From an uncultured Lachnoanaerobaculum sp. (GTDB lineage Bacteria > Bacillota > Clostridia > Lachnospirales > Lachnospiraceae), in NCBI GenBank assembly GCA_946999385.1, contig CAMQCZ010000001.1:45602-109601 (forward strand): a stretch of DNA of 64,000 nt. Reading direction: 5' to 3'. Every line of letters starts with the position of its first letter. The stretch's first letter is position 1. Made by a program: the position numbers and the translations under genes. This document shows, piece by piece, positions 53,486 through 60,812 of the stretch. Under the pieces are notes generated by a model. That model was not told where the DNA came from. It saw only the letters and a list, made by a program, of their open reading frames with translations, and made no database searches.

Positions 53486-54673
53486 TTATTTTACTAATAT
53501 TCTCTCTTTTGTTTCTATAGCAACATTTATCAGTCTATCTATATCATCCTTCAAATTATCTTCAGATTCTTTTATCTTCTCCAAACTTGGCTTAGTAACC
53601 GGATGCTTTGCTACAAAAATAGTACAACAATCTTCATAAGGAAGAATAGAAGTTTCATAAGTACCAATTCTTTCTGATATATCTATAATATCCTGCTTGT
53701 CGAAGGCTATAAGAGGTCTAAATACCGGTAAAGCTACCACTTCATTTGTACATGCAAGTGATTGCACAGTTTGACTTGCAACCTGACCAATACTTTCACC
53801 TGTAATCAAAGCATTATTCTCGTTTTTTATTGCCAATATTTCAGCTATTTTCATCATGATTCTTCTCATTATAATGGTTAATTCATCATGTGGACATTTC
53901 TCATAAATATAAAGCTGAATATCTGTAAAATTAATTATATTTAAATTTATAGCTCCTGAATATTTTGCAACTATTTTTGCTAAATCAACGACCTTTTGTT
54001 TTGCTCTTTCTGAAGTATATGGAGGTGCATGAAAATAAACAGCTTCTATTTTTACCCCTCTTTTAGCTATCATATATCCTGCAACAGGACTGTCTATACC
54101 TCCTGAAAGAAGCAACATAGCTCTTCCATTTGTACCAACAGGCATACCTCCCGGACCCTTTATAGATAAAGAATAAATATTAATATTATTTCTAACCTCA
54201 ATTTTTATTAAAACATCAGGTTTTCTTACATTTACAGATATTCCATCTTTTCCAAAATTTTCCAATATGACTTCACCAAGTCTGGCATTTATTTTGTCTG
54301 ATGTACATTCAAAATTTTTATCTGCTCTTTTTGCGTCTATCTTAAAAGTAAAATTTTTATCATTATATGCCTGATCAATATATTCAATAACTGTTTTTTC
54401 TAAAGCCTGCATATTTTTTTCATTTAATCGTACTATAGGACAAATTGCAACAATACCGAATACCTTTTTTAAAGCCTCTACAGTATCGTCATAATCATAT
54501 TCTGAAAGAATATCTATATAAATACGTCCAAATTCTCTATATATATTAAATCTTCCTTCTACTCTTGCAAGTGCAGATCTTATTTGTTTTACTAAGGCAT
54601 CTTCAAAAAAGCTCTTATTTTTACCTTTTATGCCTATTTCTCCATATTTAATTAAAAAAGTTTTATATTCCAT
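53486..54673 (-). CDS. thiI: tRNA sulfurtransferase ThiI (4-thiouridine synthesis)
   Basis: This 395-residue enzyme makes 4-thiouridine at position 8 of tRNA and can supply sulfur for thiamine. It has the N-terminal ferredoxin-like and THUMP domains (IKYGEIGIKGKNKSFFEDAL) and an adenylating PP-loop domain (LLLSGGIDSPVAGYMIAKRG). Like most Firmicutes ThiI, it lacks the rhodanese domain of the E. coli enzyme. The usual partner, a cysteine desulfurase, is directly upstream, ten bases away. Confidence 0.95.
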   Translation of the reverse strand: MEYKTFLIKYGEIGIKGKNKSFFEDALVKQIRSALARVEGRFNIYREFGRIYIDILSEYDYDDTVEALKKVFGIVAICPIVRLNEKNMQALEKTVIEYIDQAYNDKNFTFKIDAKRADKNFECTSDKINARLGEVILENFGKDGISVNVRKPDVLIKIEVRNNINIYSLSIKGPGGMPVGTNGRAMLLLSGGIDSPVAGYMIAKRGVKIEAVYFHAPPYTSERAKQKVVDLAKIVAKYSGAINLNIINFTDIQLYIYEKCPHDELTIIMRRIMMKIAEILAIKNENNALITGESIGQVASQTVQSLACTNEVVALPVFRPLIAFDKQDIIDISERIGTYETSILPYEDCCTIFVAKHPVTKPSLEKIKESEDNLKDDIDRLINVAIETKERILVK

Positions 54674-54683
54674 ACATTCTCCA

Positions 54684-55847
54684 TTATTTTCTTATGAATT
54701 TTCTTAATTTTATAAGCAAATTTTTTAATATATCAATAAAATATTTCGCCTCATCCAAGGTATTAAATTCAGACAAAGAAATGCGAATAGTTGAATCAAG
54801 ATACTCTTTTTCTAAGCCTATAGCCTTTAATGTCCTTGATGTACCTGAATGATTTGAAGAACAGGCTGATCCACTTGAAACAAATATGCCTTCTGATTCC
54901 AAGGCATGTAATAAAACCTCTGCTCTTACATCCTTAAAGCTTGCACTTACTATATGTACTGCACTGTCATAGCCAAATTTAGAATTTAATCTTGCATCCT
55001 TTATTTTTAATATCTCATTACTTATATAATCTTTTATCTGTTTAATATTTTCTATTTTTTTATCAATATCAATAAAATCATATTTTATAGCTTCACCAAG
55101 TGCCGCTATCCCATTAACATTAATAGTACCGCTTCTAAGCCCTCTTTGTTGACCACCTCCATAAATGATAGGAAAACACTTGATATCTTTATTTATATAT
55201 AAAAATCCTACTCCCTTAGGTGCATGCAATTTATGTCCACTTACACTCAACATATCTATTCCCTGTCTTTTAGGTAAAATTTTAAGCTTTGAATATGCCT
55301 GAACAGCATCGACATGATAAATAATATCCTTATCAACAGTTTTAATTAAGCTTGAAATTTCCTCCACAGGCTGTATAACACCTATTTCATTGTTCACATA
55401 CATTGTAGAAACCATAATAGTATCTTTTCTGATTGTATTTTTAAGCTCATTTAAATCTATTTCACCTTCATTATTAACATGTAAAATACTGATCTCAAAG
55501 CCTGAATTCTTTAAAAAAGATAAAGGCTCATATACAGCAGGATGCTCTATAATTGTAGTTATAATATGCTTGCCCTTTCTTTGATTTGCATATGCAGCAC
55601 CTATAAGAGCCATATTATTTGATTCCGTTCCTCCTGAGGTGAAAATAATTTCATTTTCTGAAGCTTTTAAAGTTTTTGCTATTATAGCTGTACTTTCCTT
55701 TACATAATTTTCAGCCAAAACGCCCTTTAAATGCTTAGCAGAAGGATTTGCATAAGAATTTTCCAAAACATCTACAAGTATGTCTATAGATTCTTTTCTC
55801 GGCTTAGTTGATGCCGAATTATCAAAATAAATTTCTTTTTTATTCAT
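54684..55847 (-). CDS. Cysteine desulfurase (NifS/IscS family, NifZ-like partner of ThiI)
   Basis: This 387-residue PLP enzyme releases sulfur from cysteine. Motifs are YFDNSASTKPRKESIDILVD, TSGGTESNNMALIGAA, the PLP lysine in LSVSGHKLHAPKGVGFLYIN, and SSGSACSSNHSGTSRTLKAI with the catalytic cysteine in the GSACSS loop. It is followed by thiI, so it likely delivers sulfur to tRNA rather than to iron-sulfur clusters. The ATG at 55847 has GGAGGG five bases upstream and overlaps the end of rsmE by eight bases. Confidence 0.92.
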   Translation of the reverse strand: MNKKEIYFDNSASTKPRKESIDILVDVLENSYANPSAKHLKGVLAENYVKESTAIIAKTLKASENEIIFTSGGTESNNMALIGAAYANQRKGKHIITTIIEHPAVYEPLSFLKNSGFEISILHVNNEGEIDLNELKNTIRKDTIMVSTMYVNNEIGVIQPVEEISSLIKTVDKDIIYHVDAVQAYSKLKILPKRQGIDMLSVSGHKLHAPKGVGFLYINKDIKCFPIIYGGGQQRGLRSGTINVNGIAALGEAIKYDFIDIDKKIENIKQIKDYISNEILKIKDARLNSKFGYDSAVHIVSASFKDVRAEVLLHALESEGIFVSSGSACSSNHSGTSRTLKAIGLEKEYLDSTIRISLSEFNTLDEAKYFIDILKNLLIKLRKFIRK

Positions 55848-56586
55848 CAAGTCCCTCCAAATAAAACATTATATTTGATAACAAGCAAAGAGCCGCACTT
55901 TCAGTCCTAAGTATTCTGTTGCCCAGACTTATAATATTGATATTATTTTTAAGTGCAAGCTCAATTTCACTATCACAAAATCCACCCTCAGGACCTATAA
56001 AAATTGCAATTTTTTCATTTAATCCTATTTTACTTATAAGATCCAAAGTATTTTTTATTCCTTTTTTATTTTCATAAGCTAAAAATTTATGCTCACATTC
56101 ATTTGAAGCCCTTAATGCCAAGTCAAAATCCAGTGCCTTAGAAATTAAAGGTATTATATTTCTCTTTGATTGCTTTGCAGCAGCTTTAGATATTTCCTGC
56201 CATCTTTTAATTTTATTATCAGCCTTTTTATTGTCAAGCTTAACAATACATCTATTTGTTATTATAGGCACTATTTTATATATACCAAGCTCAACACTTT
56301 TTTGTATTATCAACTCCATTTTATCAAGCTTAGGCAAGGCCTGATATAATATTATTTTTGACTTCAATTCATTTTGACTTATTTTTTTACTTATAATTCT
56401 AAAAACAGCTTCATCATTAATTATTTTTTCCAGACTACATATATAATCATTTCCAATACCATCACTAATGGATATCTCTTCTCCTGATTTAATATGTAAA
56501 ACATCTCTTATATGTCTTAATTCCTCTTCCCTAATTTTTATTATATCCTTAATAATATCTTTTTCTTCTACAAAACAATGATGCAT
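55840..56586 (-). CDS. rsmE: 16S rRNA (uracil(1498)-N3)-methyltransferase
   Basis: This 248-residue SPOUT enzyme methylates U1498. It has the RsmE N-terminal region (HHCFVEEKD, EELRHIRDVLHIKSGEEISI) and the knotted C-terminal domain with IAIFIGPEGGFCDSEIELAL and SLGNRILRTESAALCLLSN. It is eight bases from prmA, a standard Firmicutes pairing, and its last codons overlap the start of the cysteine desulfurase gene. Confidence 0.95.
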   Translation of the reverse strand: MHHCFVEEKDIIKDIIKIREEELRHIRDVLHIKSGEEISISDGIGNDYICSLEKIINDEAVFRIISKKISQNELKSKIILYQALPKLDKMELIIQKSVELGIYKIVPIITNRCIVKLDNKKADNKIKRWQEISKAAAKQSKRNIIPLISKALDFDLALRASNECEHKFLAYENKKGIKNTLDLISKIGLNEKIAIFIGPEGGFCDSEIELALKNNINIISLGNRILRTESAALCLLSNIMFYLEGLDE

Positions 56587-56594
56587 ATATACCT

Positions 56595-57563
56595 CTAAAT
56601 TTTTCTTGCAGTAATATTATACCATTCTCCTAATTTATTAATTTCTAATATTTCAAATTCTTTATTTTCTTCAAAAGCCCTTTTTACTTCTTCAGCTTTT
56701 AAGTCAATGATACCTGAGGTGATAAAAATAGCTCCTTTTTTCAAATATCTTGCTACTTCTTTTTGTAAAAGTATTATAATAGGTGCTAAAATATTAGCTA
56801 CACAAATATCATATTTATTATCACCTATTTTTTGCTTAATATTTTCATCTTCTATTATATTTCCAAATATAATGTCAAAGTCATCCATAGATATATCATT
56901 ATTTTTTATATTATCTATTATAGCACTATATGTATTTTCATCCACCTCAGTTGCTACAAGCTTTTTTGCTCCTAATTTAAGAGCGATAACCCCTAAAATA
57001 CCGCTTCCTGTACCTATATCCAATACATTTATATCATTCTTGTTTATTTTTTTTATATACTTTTCTAATTGCATTATACAAAGCTTTGTTGTTTCATGTG
57101 AGCCTGTTCCAAATGCAGTACCCGGGTCTATTTGTATAAGCAGCTTATAATCCTTATTCTTAGGTATATCCTCCCAAGTAGGCTTTATAAGTATATCTCC
57201 AACCATAAAGGGTTTAAAAAACTCCTTCCAGTTGTTAATCCAATCCTTATCCTGTGTTTGACCTTGCTCCAATTTTCTTGGTCCTAAATCAATAAATTTT
57301 GATATTTCGTCAAGATATAAATTCACTTTTTTCAATATCTCTTCGGTATCACCATCTTCCTCTAAATAAAAATTAATCTTGGCTATTCCATTATCCTTAG
57401 GCAATGTTGGTAAAATATCAATAAACATTCCTTTAGTTTCTTTTTCTGTAAGAGGAATATTATCTTCTATTTCTATTCCTTCTATACCTATATCACTAAA
57501 TCCTGCACTTATTATATCTATTGCTTCATTTGTAGTTGTTAAACTAAATTTTAACCACTTCAT
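56595..57563 (-). CDS. prmA: Ribosomal protein L11 methyltransferase
   Basis: This 322-residue SAM methyltransferase trimethylates ribosomal protein L11. It begins MKWLKFSLTTTNEAIDIIS and has IDPGTAFGTGSHETTKLCIM, the SAM loop VLDIGTGSGILGVIALKLGA, and ANILAPIIILLQKEVARYLK. The start at 57563 has AGGAGG upstream. It heads the prmA-rsmE-cysteine desulfurase-thiI operon under the promoter at 57589. Confidence 0.95.
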   Translation of the reverse strand: MKWLKFSLTTTNEAIDIISAGFSDIGIEGIEIEDNIPLTEKETKGMFIDILPTLPKDNGIAKINFYLEEDGDTEEILKKVNLYLDEISKFIDLGPRKLEQGQTQDKDWINNWKEFFKPFMVGDILIKPTWEDIPKNKDYKLLIQIDPGTAFGTGSHETTKLCIMQLEKYIKKINKNDINVLDIGTGSGILGVIALKLGAKKLVATEVDENTYSAIIDNIKNNDISMDDFDIIFGNIIEDENIKQKIGDNKYDICVANILAPIIILLQKEVARYLKKGAIFITSGIIDLKAEEVKRAFEENKEFEILEINKLGEWYNITARKI

Positions 57564-57588
57564 AAATCCTCCTAACGTCTAAATAATA

Positions 57589-57617
57589 ATGCTATCACAA
57601 GAAGGTTAAGTAGTCAA
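57589..57617 (-). promoter_or_regulatory. Sigma-A promoter of the prmA operon
   Basis: TTGACT (57612-57617) and TAGCAT (57589-57594) have a 17-base spacer on the minus strand, identical in both boxes to the promoter of the HPr-like gene. The start would be near 57582. Confidence 0.68.
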
Positions 57618-57670
57618 TGTGAGAAAAAAGCTACTTATACCGCTTATAAATTATACTTATAAACCAAAAC

Positions 57671-57800
57671 TTGGTTAAGCTATGTAAATATACATAAGCT
57701 TTGTTTGTCAGATTCCACTTCTTTATACTTATAAATACATATATTTTTGTATATATATTATACTTATTTTAGTTGACTAATCTGTTTGGTTATGCTAGCC
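57671..57800. promoter_or_regulatory. Intergenic region upstream of feo with a repeated candidate operator
   Basis: The gap between prmA and the feo operon holds two copies of TTGGTTAAGCTA / TTGGTTATGCTA (57671-57682 and 57786-57797, one mismatch). The second is extended to TTGGTTATGCTAGCC, an imperfect palindrome of the kind bound by DtxR-family metal repressors. Between them is an imperfect inverted repeat AAGCTATGTA/TACATAAGCTT. I see no single clear promoter; TATACT at 57759 has a weak -35 box. Iron control is inferred from the downstream genes. Confidence 0.4.
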
Positions 57801-57833
57801 TTACTTAAATAATACCCATAGTGGTAAGGTATC

Positions 57834-57858
57834 AGCAGGTAAAAATATTTTACTTGCT
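57834..57858 (+). promoter_or_regulatory. Leader hairpin just upstream of the first feoA
   Basis: AGCAGGTAAAA pairs with TTTTACTTGCT (11 bp with one G-T pair, three-base loop). It is followed by CCTAATTTTGC rather than a T-run, and it ends 31 bases before the feoA start codon. It may be a protein- or RNA-regulated leader element; it does not match a riboswitch class that I recognise. Confidence 0.45.
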
Positions 57859-57889
57859 CCTAATTTTGCAAAAGAAAGGAAGTGGTAAA

Positions 57890-58099
57890 ATGCCCTTGAT
57901 AATGGCAAAGCCTGGTGTAGTAAATATTATCAAAAATATATCAGGCAAAGAAGAAACTAAACAGTTTCTTAATAGCTTAGGTTTTGTAGTAGGTGGTGAG
58001 ATTATTGTAATAAATGAACTTAATGGTAATCTCATAGTTAATATAAAAGGCACCAGAATTGCTATAAGTAAAGACATGGCTGCAAAAATTACCATTTAA
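57890..58099 (+). CDS. feoA: FeoA-like protein (first copy)
   Basis: This 69-residue protein has the SH3-like FeoA fold: FLNSLGFVVGGEIIVINELN followed by GTRIAISKDMAAKI. FeoA assists the FeoB ferrous iron transporter. I start at 57890 because AAGGAAG lies about eight bases upstream and the family begins here; the longer upstream frame is not homologous to anything I know. It is more divergent than the second FeoA 58 bases downstream. Two FeoA genes before feoB is a pattern known in Clostridia. Confidence 0.88.
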   Translation: MPLIMAKPGVVNIIKNISGKEETKQFLNSLGFVVGGEIIVINELNGNLIVNIKGTRIAISKDMAAKITI

Positions 58100-58157
58100 T
58101 TTTTTTCAAAGCCTTACCTATGAACAAAATAAAATTTAATTTTAGAAGGAGATAAAT

Positions 58158-58379
58158 ATGAGTACACTTAAAGACGTAAAAGTCGGTCAAACCGTTGAAG
58201 TTGCTAAAATTAACGGTGATGGTGCCATAAAAAGAAGAATTATGGACATGGGCGTTACCAAAGGAACTAAGCTATACATAAGAAAGGTAGCACCTCTTGG
58301 AGATCCTGTAGAGGTAACTATTCGTGGTTATGAACTCACTATTCGTAAAGAAGATGCACAAAATATCGAAGTAAAATAA
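58158..58379 (+). CDS. feoA: FeoA-like protein (second copy)
   Basis: This 73-residue SH3-like protein is a canonical FeoA: MSTLKDVKVGQTVEVAKING, RRIMDMGVTKGTKLYIRKVA, and PLGDPVEVTIRGYELTIRKE. It probably binds the cytoplasmic part of FeoB and modulates its GTPase. A good AGAAGGAG ribosome site is upstream. It lies 43 bases before feoB. Confidence 0.95.
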   Translation: MSTLKDVKVGQTVEVAKINGDGAIKRRIMDMGVTKGTKLYIRKVAPLGDPVEVTIRGYELTIRKEDAQNIEVK

Positions 58380-58422
58380 ATAAAAAATCTTATATTTTTA
58401 TTCAAAGGAGAGATAAAAAATT

Positions 58423-60585
58423 ATGGGAATTAAAATTGCTCTAGCCGGTAACCCTAATACCGGTAAAACAACCCTCTTTAATGCACTTACAGGTGCAAAT
58501 CAATATGTAGGTAACTGGCCCGGCGTTACTGTTGAAAAAAAAGAAGGTAAATTAAAGAAACACAAGGATGTCATCATAACTGACCTTCCAGGTATATATT
58601 CTTTATCACCATATACCTTGGAAGAGGTTGTTGCCAGAAAATATTTGTTAGATGAAAAGCCTGATGTTATATTAAATATAGTTGACGGTACTAATCTTGA
58701 ACGTAATCTATATTTAACAACACAATTAATTGAACTTAATATACCAATGCTCATAGCTGTTAATATGGCTGATGTCGTTGCTAAAAATGGAGAAGTATTA
58801 AATTTAGATGCCTTATCAAAGGCTATAGGTTGTCCTACAGTTGAAATATCAGCTTTAAAAGGAACCGGTATAGAAGAATTATCTAAAAAGGTTGTAGATT
58901 TAGCTCATACTAAAACAAAGCCTAATATGAAACATAAATTCAATGAGTATATAGAAAGAGCTTTATCTGATATAACTAATATTGCTTTAACAAATGTTGA
59001 TTTTGATTTCAAACGTTGGTATGCAATAAAATTATTTGAACGTGATAAAAAGGCTATTGAAAATTTAAAGCTTGATTCTAGCCTATTATCTCAGGTTGAA
59101 AATATAGTAAATAATATAGAAAATAAACTTGATGATGATGCGGAAGGTGCTATAACTACTGACAGATATAACTATATCAGTGATATTATAGATTCCTGCT
59201 ATAAAAAAAGAAATAAAAATGTTCTGAGCTTATCAGATAAAATAGATAGAATAGTTACAAATCGTATATTAGCTTTACCTATTTTTGTTGTTATAATGTT
59301 TATTGTATATTATGTATCTATATCTACTGTAGGTACAGGTATGACCGACTATATAAATGATGTTGTATTCGGTGAAAATGGTATACCTGCTATTGTAGGC
59401 AAAGCTTTGGAAGCTTTACACACATCTGAATGGTTATCAGCTCTTATAAATGATGGTATTATCGCAGGTGTCGGTGCGGTTTTAGGCTTCCTCCCTCAGA
59501 TGATAGTATTGTATATATTCCTTGCTTTCTTAGAGGGCTGTGGATATATGGCACGTATAGCATTTATTCTTGATAGAATATTTAAAAAATTCGGCTTATC
59601 AGGAAAAAGCTTTATTCCTATCTTAGTCGGTACAGGTTGTAGCGTTCCGGGTATTATGGCTTCAAGAACAATAGAAAATGAAAAAGATAGACGTATGACT
59701 ATCATGACCACATCATTTATGCCTTGTAGTGCTAAATTACCAATTATTGCCCTTATAGCCGGTGCTTTATTTAATGGAGAGTGGTGGGTTGCACCTAGTG
59801 CATATTTTGTAGGTATTATTGCTATACTCTTCTCAGGTATCGTACTTAAAAAAACTATGATGTTTGCAGGTGATACAACACCTTTTGTTATCGAATTACC
59901 TGCTTACCATCTTCCTACTTTTGGTAGTGTTTTCCGTTCAGTTTTAGAAAGAGCTACAAGCTTTGTTAAAAAAGCCGGTAGTGTTATCTTAATAGCTACT
60001 ATTCTCGTATGGTTTACATCAAGCTTCGGATTTGTTGACGGAAAGCTTGCAATGGTTGAGGATTTAAATGATGGTATACTTTCTTATATAGGTCGTTCAT
60101 TTGCTTGGTTATTTACACCTCTAGGTTGGGGACAATGGAGAGCTGCAGTAGCAGCTATTACAGGTCTTGTTGCCAAGGAAAATGTCGTAGGTACTTTCGG
60201 TGTGCTTTATGGCTTTGCAGAGGTAGCTGATGACGGTGTAGAGGTTTGGGGAAGTCTTCAATCTGCATTTACACCTGCTGCAGCTTACGGTTTCTTAGTA
60301 TTCAACCTACTTTGTGCTCCTTGCTTTGCAGCTATCGGTGCTATGAAAAGGGAAATGAACAGCCCAAAATGGACTTGGTTTGCCCTTGGTTACCAGACAA
60401 TATTTGCTTATGTAGTTGCTCTTATAATATATCAAATAGGTTCAGTTATAACCGGTGAAGGATGTAATATAATAGGTGTAATTGTAGCTGTTATTCTTAT
60501 TATTGTACTTGCATATTTCTTCTTTAGACCTAATAAATATAAAAATACTTCTAAGAGTATATCCAGTGTCAAAGCAAATTCATAA
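58423..60585 (+). CDS. feoB: Ferrous iron transporter FeoB
   Basis: This 720-residue membrane protein imports Fe2+. The N-terminal G domain (about 1-165) has GNPNTGKTTLFN, LPGIYSLSPYTLEE and NMAD; a helical GDI-like domain follows (about 170-270). The membrane part has two Gate motifs, around YMARIAFILDRIFKKFGLSG with GTGCSVPGIMASRTIENEKD and the later FMPCSAKLPIIALIAG and NLLCAPCFAAIGAMKREM. Length is typical of Clostridia. It is followed 41 bases on by a small Cys-rich protein gene. Confidence 0.97.
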   Translation: MGIKIALAGNPNTGKTTLFNALTGANQYVGNWPGVTVEKKEGKLKKHKDVIITDLPGIYSLSPYTLEEVVARKYLLDEKPDVILNIVDGTNLERNLYLTTQLIELNIPMLIAVNMADVVAKNGEVLNLDALSKAIGCPTVEISALKGTGIEELSKKVVDLAHTKTKPNMKHKFNEYIERALSDITNIALTNVDFDFKRWYAIKLFERDKKAIENLKLDSSLLSQVENIVNNIENKLDDDAEGAITTDRYNYISDIIDSCYKKRNKNVLSLSDKIDRIVTNRILALPIFVVIMFIVYYVSISTVGTGMTDYINDVVFGENGIPAIVGKALEALHTSEWLSALINDGIIAGVGAVLGFLPQMIVLYIFLAFLEGCGYMARIAFILDRIFKKFGLSGKSFIPILVGTGCSVPGIMASRTIENEKDRRMTIMTTSFMPCSAKLPIIALIAGALFNGEWWVAPSAYFVGIIAILFSGIVLKKTMMFAGDTTPFVIELPAYHLPTFGSVFRSVLERATSFVKKAGSVILIATILVWFTSSFGFVDGKLAMVEDLNDGILSYIGRSFAWLFTPLGWGQWRAAVAAITGLVAKENVVGTFGVLYGFAEVADDGVEVWGSLQSAFTPAAAYGFLVFNLLCAPCFAAIGAMKREMNSPKWTWFALGYQTIFAYVVALIIYQIGSVITGEGCNIIGVIVAVILIIVLAYFFFRPNKYKNTSKSISSVKANS

Positions 60586-60626
60586 TTATAATTTAAAATA
60601 TATTTTATATTTGCAGAAAGGATTTT

Positions 60627-60764
60627 ATGGGAAATATAATTTTTGGTGGTATTGTAATTGTTCTCGTAGTTGCAGCCATATATAGAATTTATAAAAATAA
60701 AACTTCGGGAAAAGGAACTTGTGGATGTAATGGTGGAAGTGGTTGCGATCACAGTTGTCATTAA
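60627..60764 (+). CDS. FeoB-associated Cys-rich membrane protein
   Basis: This 45-residue protein has one membrane helix (about 3-20, IIFGGIVIVLVVAAIYRI) and a glycine- and cysteine-rich cytoplasmic or external tail GTCGCNGGSGCDHSCH, with four cysteines and two histidines. It matches the FeoB-associated Cys-rich group (FeoC-like position). AGAAAGGA lies six bases before its ATG. The tail probably binds iron or an iron-sulfur cluster. It is the last gene of the feo operon and is followed by a strong terminator. Confidence 0.85.
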   Translation: MGNIIFGGIVIVLVVAAIYRIYKNKTSGKGTCGCNGGSGCDHSCH

Positions 60765-60778
60765 TTATATATTATAAT

Positions 60779-60812
60779 AAAAATCGCTGTAGCTTATACT
60801 ACAGCGATTTTT
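60779..60812. terminator. Bidirectional terminator between feo and the GTPase-NYN gene
   Basis: AAAAATCGCTGTAG and CTACAGCGATTTTT form a perfect 14-bp stem with a six-base loop and T-runs on both sides. On the minus strand it overlaps the stop codon of the GTPase-NYN gene, so it can serve both convergent transcripts. Confidence 0.92.

Noticed and set aside
57821..57889. Longer N-terminus for the first FeoA
   Set aside because: The extension would include the leader hairpin, has no family match, and the ATG at 57890 has a good ribosome site.
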